A stretch of 64,000 bases of DNA from Polydactylus sextarius (taxonomy: Eukaryota > Chordata > Actinopteri > Polynemidae). Positions 45,400 through 59,000 of this stretch are shown in pieces (positions within the stretch are counted from its first letter, which is position 1; each line of letters begins with the position of its first letter). The position numbers and the translations under genes were made by a program. The stretch spans positions 1,331,001 to 1,395,000 of the forward strand of contig CM028922.1 of the NCBI GenBank assembly GCA_016801845.1, given 5' to 3'. The notes below the pieces were generated by a model. It saw only the letters and a program-made list of their open reading frames with translations. It had not been told where the DNA came from and ran no database searches.

Positions 45400-46090
45400 C
45401 AGTGAACGTGTAAAATAATAAATAGAAATTAATAAAATCACTGATGTTGTCACTTCTAGTCTCTAGAAAACAAGTAAACTACTAAACTGAAAATAAACAT
45501 TAAATTACAAAACAAATAATGATTAAAGCTAACACTTAGCATCGCTAACGCTTAGCATAACTAATGTTTAGTATCGCTAAGGATTAACATCTCTAACTCT
45601 TAGCACCACTATCATTTAGCTTCTCTATCTTGTAGCATCGCTAGCACTTAGCATCTCGAACGCTCAATATTCCTAACGCTTAGCATATCTAATGCGTAGC
45701 ATTATAACATTTGGCATCTCTAACACTTAGCATTGCTGATGCTTAGCATGGCTAACATTTAGCATCTCTAATGTTTAGCATGGCTATCACTTAACATTGC
45801 TAATGTTTAGCATCACTAACACTTAGCATCTCTAGCGCTCAACATTGCTAATGCTTAGCATCTCTAATGCGTAGCATCATTAACGTTTAGCAGTGCTGAT
45901 GCTTAGCATGGCTAACACTTAACATCACTAACATCTAGCATCTGTAACACTCTGCATTGTTAACATTTAGTATCTCTGACACGTAGCATCACTAACATCC
46001 AGCATCTCACACACTTAGCATTGCTAATGTTTAGCATAGCTTAGCATAACATTTGTCCAAAGTCTGTATTAAACACTTTAAATGTTTTGT
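45400..46090 (-). repeat. GCTAA/TTAGC minisatellite element, copy 2
   Basis: A tandem array at about 45530-46045, inverted relative to copy 1 at 100-712, with both flanks homologous (shared TCTAGAGACTAGAAGTG on one side and AAGTGTTTAxTACA on the other). Unit sequences have diverged. Confidence 0.8.
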
Positions 46091-48355
46091 AGCAGATCAA
46101 AAACAATCACAAAGCGGAAAACGGCAAAATACTAATAATGATTTTGTTTCGATCACTTTGTTTTTGTAATCGTTTTGGGCGTAATTGAAATCGAAACAAA
46201 AGTTTTGATTAATAGCTCCGCTCTTCACGAAAGACGTTTCCTCCCGACTCCTCTTGAATCACCTGTTTCATCTCGTCACAACTCTCAGATAAATCAACAG
46301 ACGATGAATCAAATGAAGAGAACTTGACAATTATCTCAACATGTCAGAAGAACGACACGTGAAACATGATGCAGATCACATTCCTCTTAGGAGGATGAAA
46401 TGTAACAACGTTCATAATTAACTACAGACGTATAGTATAATATAGCATAATTTCTTTGTCACTGATTAAATCTCAACTCTTCCTCATATTTTCCCTTAAA
46501 CTTACAAGTCAAGACCAAGATTGCATGTCACATATTCTTGTTTCTGTTTGAAATAAAATAATGAGCAGTAAGTTAGCGGTGTGCCAAGTCTCAGCTTTGA
46601 CCTCAGTAAATTTATGTTAATATAGAAATAACTGTGTGGGAGACGGAGCCTTTTAAACACATTTATAGGTCGACAAATAATTGGACACATTACCCTTTTA
46701 ACTGTTCCAGTCGCTATTTAACCTGTAGTGAAGTTGCAGTGAAGGAGATAATAAAGAGATTTTAAAAAAATAAATAAATAAAAGAGTAAAGAAAGAATTA
46801 TATCAACAGGTCGGTGCGTTCGCACGGTGCTCGAAGGAAAATGTTGTAAAATGGAATAAAATCAATCGCGTGGTGAATTAAAACAGGAACGCCGCATCGG
46901 GATGTGGGCGGTTTCCTTGTCAACGATGAAAAGAGATGCAAATCCTCAGTAATGATGATGAAACAAAAATCAACCTCTATTGGACAAGATGGAAAAAGAA
47001 GAGGAAGTGTGTCCTATGTGCCACGATAACGTCTCATCTGTCAAACTCACGTCTTTTTGTTTAAATAAAGTTAAAGTTATAAAGTCAGTATTTATTATTA
47101 AAATGCAAAATAGTCGACCTGAGGGAAAAAAAACCCTCAGCACCTCCCACCCCCTCCTCTTTTCACTGAAACAATGAAATCACAAGGGTTGTTTCGTGGC
47201 TCGTTACAGCAGCACTCACAGCTAATCAAGTGATGATGCATGTGATCCCTGAGGAGGGATGCTGATCACAGACTGAACAGGGAGAAACGACAAAGGAGGA
47301 GCAGGAGCAGGAGGAGGAAAAGGTCATTGTCTGCTTCCTGAACGATGAAAAAAAAAGCTTGATGATTCGCAGGCGCTCAAGACGTCCACGTGCCCACACG
47401 TGAGAAAACACTGACACACAGTTCACGTGTGCCACCATCTGGCAAATCATTGATTGATTTGTCTACTGACAGAAACTTGTTTCTTTTCCTTCTGATGTAA
47501 GATAATAAAAACATCAGACAAATCAAGCAAATAATCACTAGTTGCAACTCTAGACTTTGTCATAAACAAGAAAAATTAGCATTTTAAAAACAACAGTATC
47601 TTGTTTTTAAGAAAATAAAAGATCTTGCTTGTGCTTCATTTCTATAATGACTCACGGTGCAGTAATTGTGCTCAAAGTTTAATCGTCTGCCTCTTTAAAA
47701 AAATCAGCAATTCAAATGACAAATCGAATGCTAACAATAGTAATAAATAGCTCCTAATCAAAAAAATTAAATACATTTCCATGATGAGGAAAACACCAGC
47801 GTCAGTCTATAATCCATCATCAGACAATATGAGATGATGCTTTGTTTTTCATCACAGCTTCATATGTTCATTCAACAGGAGATTAAATTACTACACAGTT
47901 CACTTTACATTATATTTATATATGGTCATGTGTGAAGCCAGTGTTAATCTTATGCTATATGCCCTTTATTTGGCCCCACAAGGTGAAAGTCAGATGGTTG
48001 GAATCACACCACACATTCCTCACATACTGGCATGCTTTAAGGTCTTTACGCTACAACAAAGTCTGCAGCAGCACAGCCCTGGACAAAGCTGACAACTGTA
48101 TTAATGTTGGCTGGATGGAGCGGTCTGTTTGGTAAAAAGGGGTTAAGAGCAATTATGTAAGCTTCATCAGTGGGTGGTGACATGTCACAGCTGCACAATC
48201 TGAGAAAGATAATAGTCGGTAAAAGGACCATTATAGACAACGGCAGCTTCCATAGGTTGCTTGGTGACAAACAGATGAAACGTGGTCACGCTGGGAATCA
48301 CAAATACCTCAACTAGACAGCGACACGTCTGAGAGATGTGACAAAACTGTCAAAT
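46091..48355. other. Intergenic stretch, no gene seen
   Basis: No supported gene. A 65-codon frame at 46980 begins with a RING-like VCPMCHD string but ends after a few dozen residues. Confidence 0.45.
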
Positions 48356-48356
48356 A

Positions 48357-48810
48357 GAACTTCACCTCTCCATCACCGCCTGAGGTTAGAGGCTGGACTC
48401 ACTTTAAAAGTCTAAACCACCAACTCGTCTGTTAGAACTGAAACTGGAGCACCATTAGCTTAGCTTACCGTTAGCTTACCATTTCTTTGGCTCTGTACAA
48501 AGGCAGATTTATTTAAGAAAAGAAAAGTCCCAGTATAAAGCTCCCAGATAGGATATATGTGTTTTAACTGATTGATCGATTATTTGACGCTGTTGTTGTT
48601 GTAGTACCCAACTGCACCACCAGGAGGTCATCTTTCTAGAGACGTTTCAGTTTAAGTAGCTAGTTTAAGCTAATGCTAATGTGTTAACCATAACTTCAGC
48701 TCTCCATCACCTCCTGAGGTTAGAGGCTGGAGTCACTTTAAAGTTTAAACCACTAACTTGTCTGTTGGAACGGAAATCGAAGCGTCGTTAGCGTAGCTTA
48801 GCATCAAGAC
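48357..48810. repeat. Local tandem duplication of about 115 bp
   Basis: 48357-48478 and 48692-48810 are alike (CTGAGGTTAGAGGCTGGA in both), about 335 bp apart, each ending in TTAGCTTAGC-like sequence. Diverged, non-coding. Confidence 0.65.
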
Positions 48811-49749
48811 TAGAAACGTAATGAAAGAGCTTCAATAGCTCCGTCCAACGGTCCAGAGTTTATCTAGCGAGTTTATGCTAATGGTCAAATTGGGAATTAT
48901 TCATTATTCTATTCAACAGGCTTCATGTATTTTAATAAAACACAATTAGTAGTTTACAAAAAACTCCACACAAAACCTTTAATCATTAATCATTTCATTC
49001 ATAACACAAACTCCAGGTCCAGGTATTTCTCCCGGCTGCTCCTCTTCTCTCAGCGATCGATTTAGACTCAGCATGTCGCTGTTTTGCCTCAAGGTTACTT
49101 TTAGGTCAACAGTTTCCATTGGGAAGATTTCTTCAATAGACAGTATTTCTAGTAAATCATGGTGGAGTGAAGTCTGTGGATCATCCACAGCAGCAGCTTA
49201 GTCCTTAAAGAGTTGTATTGATGTGAATTCTTTCGAATGTAATTTATTTCCCTGAAAACCACAAATTCCACAGTTTTCATCTGCGGGGAAGATATCTCAA
49301 AAGGTCTAAAACTACTTTCCAGTGAAGGAAAACTGTGAATGAACTGACCTTTTCAACCTTCAAAACAATTTAAATCAATTTCCTGATTCACAATTAAAAT
49401 CCAAATAGACTGTGTCCTCAAAAAGCAGCCAATCAGAACACACCGAAGTCAAAGATAAACTAACGACGCCGTTTCATTTCTTGTTGATACTTTTACACAT
49501 TTTTAATTAAATGATCTCTTCTTCAGTTGATCTAAGTTCATGGTGTTTTAGCCTCATGTTGCTGCTGCTTCTTGTTTCTTCAGAGCAGAATAACAGCATG
49601 AACCTCATATCTCATCCCCCAGAAGACATTAGCATTTTACTGTCTTTAGTTTGCAAAATCTTACATGTACACGTTTGAATTTACATGCAGCTCCTGTGGT
49701 GACGGATAAATGAGCATTTATATAATCACAACCCGACTGCTGCCCAGTT

Positions 49750-50361
49750 AAAAGTGTAACTCCGTCACATGTGAACCTACATCCTACTGTTAGAGTCTCT
49801 GAGTTAACGTCAGTTGTTAATAAATGAAACAAACAGTGTCTAGTTAGTGTAGATGTGGTGGTAGCGGTGAGTCTGTCCAGGCAGCTGATAAACTAAGTGA
49901 TCAGGGCAGATTTCTAACGTCAAAGTAAACAGTGTTGTTGTGTCACTAAAGAGGCTGAACATCTCTTTCTAAGGAGCCTCACCAACATAACACTATGTCT
50001 GTTTAACTCAGTAGTGGTAAAGAAACGCTAGAAAACAAGAGTTTAATCAGGCTGTCACACACCTCTGTTGGTTTCTGACGCCTTCGTCAACGTCCAGAAG
50101 AGTCGACTGTTGAACTCGTGATGTTATTTCCTCAAACCACAACATTACAAATGAGTGTAACAACATTTTTTTGTCTCTTATAATTTAGACCTATAACAAA
50201 TAAATGTGAATGTGAATAGAAACGAGTTCAACAATCGACTCTTGGACGTTGACGAAGGCGTCAGAAACCAACAGAGGTGTGTTTCATTTATTAACAACCG
50301 ACGTTAACTCAGAGACTCTAACAGTAGGATGTAGGTTCACATGTGATGGAGTTACACTTTA
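49750..50361. repeat. Palindromic element with one interrupted arm
   Basis: 49752-49830 pairs with 50283-50361, and 50057-50118 pairs with 50220-50281. The left arm has about 225 extra bases (about 49831-50056) absent from the right, so the palindrome gained an insertion or lost sequence. Non-coding; no match to families A-C. Confidence 0.7.
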
Positions 50362-50506
50362 ATTGTAGTTGTTCTGGAAATACACAGGATTTACATGAGA
50401 GAAGTTCATTAATTATCATCAGACTTCTTCATTACCACAGAGCCCGAAAATTTAATCATGTCAAACCAATTACTTAAACCTTCTGTAGCGTCGCTCGTCT
50501 GTGGTG

Positions 50507-51425
<919 letters not shown>

Positions 51426-51432
51426 AAGTGAT

Positions 51433-51995
51433 CTGATATGTTACGTTGGTTGAAGTAATATCCAGTTTGACCGTCTTTTGTTTTCACAACCAAATAGTTA
51501 ACAATGAAAGTAAATGGGGCAGTCAGTCAAACGTATCTAAATTGTCATTTTTTAACCACTAATAAAGCTCAAAATATCACTTCACTTCAGCAGTAGCATG
51601 AATAGGGTCCCTACACATAAACTGAAGTACTGATAACTTAGTAAGTGAACCCAGAGTTTATTAAAAACACTGTTTTACAAGACTTACCCAACGTCAGCGA
51701 GGAAAATGATGAATCTGCTGATCTGAAACACGCTTCATGAAACAAGACATTGAGTAATTCTTGTAGAACAGTCTATTCATGCTACTGCTGAAGTGAAGTG
51801 ATATTTTGAGCTTTATTAGTGGTTAAAAAATGACAATTTAGATACGTTTGGCTGACTGCCCCATTTACTTTCATTGTTAACTATTTGGTTGTGAAAACAA
51901 AAGACGGTCAAACTGGATATTACTTCAACCAACGTAACATATCTGTTGATGGAGTTTGACTTCCTCCCTGGGTTTAAATTACATCGGATCATTAC
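51433..51995. repeat. Family A foldback element downstream of amacr
   Basis: Left arm about 51433-51700 (its end is missing), inverted right arm about 51770-51995 ending ATTACTTTAA. Confidence 0.85.
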
Positions 51996-52627
51996 TTTAA
52001 TATCCCAAACTAATGAGTTCTCGTCTGTTTATGTAATATAAAATTAACAGTAATGCTGATCCATTAACAGAAACCAGATTGACTCTGAAATGGAAAATAC
52101 ACCTCACAACGGTGCTGATAAGGTCTGATAAGTTCCTGTTTTTAACTGTCGGCTGTAAAAAACAGATGAACATAACCAACTCACTGACCCAAACTGTCTC
52201 CCGGCATCATAACAGAGACGCAGACGGCCTTTCACCTTTTCCAATCAAGCTGCACCTACGGCAGAAGAGTGGGGGGAGAGTAAACGTTGCTTGTAATGAA
52301 AACATGCTTACGTCAGGTTCCTCAGACCCTCGGGGAATGAATGCAAACAGGAAAGATGGAGAAGTTATTTCATGCTTTTTCACCACATAACTTCTCGGTT
52401 TCAGCTCATGAAAAGAAAAATACATTTTTACTTTTCCTTCTTTCCCTTTTTAATGTGATTCTTGTTGAACTGGAGATTTGAAAGGCAGAAGTTCAGTTGG
52501 ATTCATCTTTTTTTTTTTTTTTTCTTCTAAATCACTTATTTATGTTAATTATGTCCGTATCAACACTGATGCAATTAAGGTCCATCAATGTATGAATATT
52601 TAAAAAACCTGCAACATATTAGCTGAT

Positions 52628-53036
52628 CTATAATTTTGATTTGACAGCATTACACTCTACGATTCCTGCTGTTAGCATCTGGTCTATCTCTGCTGATGTG
52701 AAGCCGTACTCCTCCAGGACTTTGACCGTATGTTCACCGATAACGGGGTCAGGGGCGAGGGAGGGCGAGGCGGGAGTCCGAGAGAGAACCGGAGCCGGTC
52801 TGGGACTTTCTGCTCCAGTAGAGTCCTTCATGAAAGAAGCTCTCTCCTCGTTATGTGGATGTGAGCTCACCTGGTCGAAAGACAACACAGGTGTAACGCA
52901 GGCGTCGGTCCCGTCGAATATCCTGGACCAGTCCGCCTGCGTCTTCAGAGAGAAACGCTCGGTGAATATCCGCTTCAGCTCCGGCCAATCAGAGAAGCTC
53001 ATCTGAGGAGGCAGCTCCCAGCGTCCAGCTCCAAAC
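52628..53036 (-). CDS. amacr: amacr last exon (C-terminal domain, SKL)
   Basis: Acceptor GTTGTAG. The read-through frame GAGRWELPPQMSFSDWPELK to SKL and TAG (52630-52628) matches AMACR. The reading frame requires two incoming bases from the previous exon. Confidence 0.92.
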
Positions 53037-56000
53037 CTACAACAGAGAAAACACATTAAAAATACATGAGAACGTGGAGGTTTACCGCTGCTGCACATCT
53101 CTATAAAAATATGTAAATATGCACCTGAACAACTGCTGTTACTCGTTCTAACATTGTGTATCCACATGATGCTTCTTTCATGAATTAAAGGCAAAACATT
53201 TTTTTTTTTTTTACAAGCTCAACAGTGTGGGAATGAAACTGAAAGTTTTAATGAGATCCCAGCTCCGTCTTCTACAACCAGAGGATGGAGGACAACAGGA
53301 GGAGGAAAAGGCTTCAGATAACCCGCCTACTGTAGCATATTTATCTGCTTTATTGATTTTTTTTTTCCGCTATTGAGCATGAAGCAGTTAACAATCTGCA
53401 GAGCTCGGAGGCTTTATCAGTTCTTCCACAGTAACAACGTTAGGTGAATTTGTTTGAGGAAGTAGCACACAGCTTTGTCTTAGTCCGAGCGAGACAGTTG
53501 GATTTGTCTTCTTAATTGTCTCCATTGTTTCAGCCATAAGACAAATTGTTGGTGCAGCTGAGATCACAGCCCCAGCTACTCTGTGATCTGTGGACACTTT
53601 CAGCTCGGGCTGCAAATAACGATCATTCTCATAATTATTATATATCATAAATCATATATGATTATTAATTGAATAAAACAAGCTGAAATATAGTCACATT
53701 AAGGTGCAAAACAGATATAAAACTAATCTAGTATCAGGTCTTTAGACACAGTTTAGTTTGAGTCAGAAACATCTGTTGTCTTACACAATAATAAGGTTAA
53801 ATGACAGTAAATAAACCCTCCGTCATGAAGGTTGTTCCACATCAGCAGATTCATCATTTTCCTAAACAACAGGCCGATGTGTCAGTGAAGAACAAGAAAA
53901 ATGATGAATCTGCTGATGTGGAACAACCTTCATCACCAGTTGTTATAAAACCAGACGTTGGGTAAGTCTTGTAAAACAGTGTTTTTAATAAACTCTGGGT
54001 TCACTTACTAAGTTATCAGTACTTCAGTTTATGTGTAGGGACCCTATTCATGCTACTGCTGAAGTGAAGTGATATTTTGAGCTTTATTAGTGGTTAAAAA
54101 ATGACAATTTAGATACGTTTGGCTGACTGCCCCATTTACTTTCATTAACTATTTGCTTGTGAAAACAAAAGACGGTCAAACTGGATATTACTTCAACCAA
54201 CGTAACATATCTGTTGAGGGAGTTTGACTCCCTCAACAGTATTCATGGTGAAATAGACTCTGGTTCATGTTATATAACAACTCATATAACCACTGTAAAT
54301 GGCGTCGCTCATTTTTCTTACTTTTTCCTAAACTTTTCAACATTTTAACTAAAACATTCTTTCTTTTTATCGGGCCGGTTTTTTTTCATGTTTTTATTTT
54401 TCCTTTTCTTCTCTTTTATCGTGTTTTTTTTTCCACCTTTTTTGTTTTTGTTTGACAATCAGAGAACCGTTGCACCGTTAGCACCAGTGATCAGCTGATG
54501 ACAATGTGCTAATCAGAGATACGACCCGACAAGAGAGCCCAGATCCTGGTGGAGATGAGGTGAGGATAAAGTCACGGCGCTGACCAGCTACAGAGCAGCG
54601 TCATGTGTCTCACTGAGACCTGTCAGAGGACAGGGAGGATAACAGATAAATTTTCCCTTGTGGGACAAATAAAATATATTCTTTTACTCTGGACAATGAA
54701 TTTAAATTAATTGGCAACTATTTTAATAATCAATTTTAGTCGATCAGCTGTTGCAGCTGAGCTACACCACCAACTACTTCACTTCAGTGAAAGGAACAAC
54801 ATGATGTCGTGCAGACTATTCGTACAAACAGTCAAAGGTCCTGGAATAAAGTGGATACGACTGGCTCTTACTACAAGTTTACAGACAACTGTGCAGAACA
54901 ATGTCTTCACCCAGTGCATCCTGGGAGATGACAAACCACTCATGCTGGGTTCACATCATAAAATCTGAGCGAAGCTGCTCTCGCCATCAATGTCTCAGTC
55001 GCTGACATCGACAGGTTGCTTGGGAACTGCGGTTTGATTCAGACGTCAGGAGAAGACACACTGGGTTTTATTGTGTCCACGCTTCCCCCTCGAGGGTTTT
55101 TTGGGTTTCTTTTGTTACTGTTGTTTGTGCAGCACGTGCGGCACAAGCGACCGCCGCCGTCGAGGTTTACTTCATCTTTATATTCACATACTTCACAAAC
55201 CTTTTAGAAGTTGTCTGTAAAACTGAGGCTCGATGGCACCCACGGCCACATACTTCCCGTCTGACGTCTGGTAAGTGTCGTAGAAGGGCGCTCCGCTGTC
55301 CAACATGTTCTCTCCTCTGGAACGATCCCACATCCCGATACTACGAGATTTCCATACAAATGAACCGACATAGGCTGCTCCTTCGACCTGAGGACAGAGA
55401 GCGAGCAGAGAATATTATTATCCTCTATTTTCAATGGATCATTACATAAGCATATGTAAATCATAAAGCGCAGGCGAAGTGAATATAAATCACCTTGTTT
55501 TAGTTCAACTTTTCTTGAAGTTAAACATTCATTTATTCAGATTAAAGTCGCTCTCATGTACACTATATTACCACATGTCAGCTCAAGGATGCAGCTGAAT
55601 CATTAATGCTTGAGTTGATATCAGCAGCTGATCAATCCTGAAAAGAAAAACCCTCTCATGTGAGCAGCAAATACAGCGAGAGGGTGAAATGTCATTTTAC
55701 AGCAATGACATTAAAATGTGGCAATTACAGTTTGAATACTAAGCTCTTCAGGAATATCCTGCACAAATGGTATTTTCACTGACATTTACTGTTTAAACCA
55801 GCAGCTGCTTCTACTCATAATGGATTTTGGGGTATCTAAGTTATTATTGCTGCTGCAGAATGAAAAAAAAACACATTTAAAAAAAGAAGAAAAGATTGAT
55901 CAAACAGTCGCTGAAACGCAGACGATGCACTTCTCTGGTGAAACAGTGAAAACGACGCTATTGTTGTTATTGTCAAACGTGTCAGCTACGTCTCAAATTT

Positions 56001-59000
56001 ATATGAGCAAACAATAACATGCTGATCAACACAATAAGAGACAGGAGGGAGTTAAATATTTGAAGAAATGAACACGATGCACACTGTGTTTGTACAATGG
56101 AATATTTTAAAATAGCTCAAGTATTTTCTGCTCAGTGGTTCATTGGAGCTGAATAACAGAGGAGGAGGAAACACGGCAACAGATGGGATGACTCTGTGAA
56201 TGTGTTCGTCCTCTGATGGTCACTACCTATCTTTAGTTTACATCAGTAGCTTGTGACGACAACAACAGAAGAAGAAGCTGGTATCATCCGTCTTTATTAA
56301 CAGAAACACAACATATCTCTCATTAATCAAGGCGGACACTCGCCTGCAGGCGTGAATGTTTTGTAGAAAAATAGAAAATGATCAAAATAATAAACGAGGG
56401 GAGACACATGAGCGTTTATTACAGTGACACTTTATGACTGCTGCTACATTAAAACCACTTTAACATGTAGAGTTTAATTTAATTTATAATATGCACCAAC
56501 AAATGAGGAGCATGCACATTGACTTTTTGGCCACTAGGGGGCAGCAGAGACAGACGATATCGTCACCGTCATGGTCAAATCTACCGAAAAGATGATATTA
56601 TTTATATTTATTGATCATTTCACACAAAATGTTTTGACAATAGATGATTATCAATATATAAATAATAATTTCAGTAAATTCTGTAACTTTAGGTCCATTT
56701 TGAACCTGATTTGAGCCAAATTACTTCTAGAATAATTGACTGAAGTAAAACATTGCACTTCCATGGGCTGATCAGATCAATAAATAAATAACTTGTGATG
56801 TGAATGTCTCAAATGTCACAACTGCAACCAAACAAACAAAATAACAATCTAAACATTGAGGAGACACGTTCACGTCGTCACTTCTCCCTCCAGTTTATTT
56901 TATCATGACTGTTCTGATTACAGATCATCACCAGAGATGGTTAAAATCACAAAGAGATGATTTAGAGCAAAAAAATATAATAATAATAATAAGAAGAAGA
57001 AGAAGGTGACAATTGTACAAAGGAAGTTTTTTTTTTGGATACTTTTAGAAGCTAAGAAGCCATTTGAATATAATTCACATTCACTCTCTTCTGTTCTTGC
57101 AGCTTTTGTAAGAAGTGTGATGTTCGGCCGGAGCAAATGTTGTTGGACAGTCTGTGTTGAAATGAGCGGAACAAATAGCTCACAAACAATTTGGGACCAA
57201 AATGCTTCTCAGATGTTTCTCAGTCTGTGATATTCTGTCAGACAGAAGCTCTGCGGGGTTGATGTTGTGTTGTTAATAAAGTTGAAACCAAAAAAAAAAA
57301 GCGACATCTCAAGTCTTGACAGCTTGTTTTGTAAATACAGCAGCTGTGTGTTTTTCTCTGGATGGAGAGTTGATTTTTTTTTTTCCATTGAGCTCATATA
57401 TAATTAAAAAAAAAAAAAAAACACGGAAATCTCCCTGCAATATAGGACCTCATGAAATATCACGGTCACCTGGTTATACGGCTAAAACGAACCAAAGAGC
57501 ACTTAAATAAAACGCTGCAAACAGCTGGTTTGTGTGTCAGTTTACCATCATGTACTTGTGATGAGAGTCCTCAGAGCCGACATGGAGGCCAAATGCAATC
57601 ACGGTTAGTTCGCCATCTGCTTCAAAATTATCATCATCATGCATCAGGGCTGAGCAAATGTTTTTGACATGACATCCAATTTTCTCTCAAACGTTGCCTG
57701 AAAGGTCTGACAGGACCGGTTGAAATCGCTGCGTCTCAAGCGTGTTATCAATCATATTTACGCTTCTTTCATCCGCACGTTTTCTATAAGTGTTTATCCT
57801 TTTCAGGGATGACGGAGCGAGAGCCGGGGCTGCAAATCATACTTTATATTTAACAGGTTGCCAGTCTGACATTTATATATATTCAACATATTTACATCTA
57901 AACTCACCCGCGTATGTAGAGGTATTTGAAGTATTTTCAGGGTTATGTGATTAATATTTGTCACGGTATTTTTCTTTGGTCGATAAAGTTGCACCTTTAA
58001 CTGCTGCACATTGTCGCTTTTAAAGTTGTATTTTTGCTCTAAATCTTCTCTTCATGATTTTAACCACCTCTGGTAAAATCTCCTCCATCCTCAGCTGGAC
58101 AGATGATGTGATAATGTAATATAATCTCTAGTATAATGGTCTGTCGAGAGAGTGATGGAAGCTTCAAAAATAAAGAAATTCTGTTTAGTGAAGTTATTGA
58201 TCCACGATGCAGGACTCGTTTCCTACTGGTCAGTGATGATGTTTATTATAATATAAACTAGGTTATAAATGTTATTAACCAGCTTGTGTTGTTTTATTAT
58301 AGCTAACAGATCAATATACTTGCTGTGTGACCAAGTACCAGCTTTGCCAGCACAACATGTGATACTGGAGGTCACCACCAGGGGGCAGACCACACAAACC
58401 AGACCGACAATCATCGTTTTAATACTCAAAGGAAAAAACAACTTCTTCTTCTTTTGTTTACTGGCAGTTGCTGATAATTTCGTACAATATCGCAAAATCT
58501 CGTTTCAGAACTTTCCACCCTTTCGTTGACTTCTTGTTTACGTGACTCACGACGGCCCCCTAGTGTTTGTGTCGTGAATTACAACTAGCGTGACTGACGC
58601 ACCAAACCTCAGGATACACGCCTCGTTAACAGCAAGTATAATCGAACGCAACCGTATTTCTGTTTAATATAACAACAAAAAATGATACATAACTAAATGT
58701 TTACACAGGATTTTCTGAGTTTGCCAGGAAACATGTTGCACTAATAAAACACAAGTACCTTGTTGCAGGACACAAACAAACAGTACATAGTACATTGAAC
58801 TGTTCAATGTTTGGTTTTTAGTTGGTTGAGTTTATTAGTTGAGATTTAACGTTAAAACGTGCACCAACCGACACTGTTTAGTTATAAGAAGAATAAGTCA
58901 CATGATCTACCTCCGGTCCATGAGTCGCATGATCGTAAAAATGATGAATGAGAGTCGACAGAGTTTGTGTCCTGGTTTTAACATGTGATGTTAGTGAATG

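Noticed and set aside
46980..47177. Frame beginning with a RING-like VCPMCHD string
   Set aside because: Only the first Cys pair resembles a RING; the remaining metal ligands and neighbouring exons are absent.
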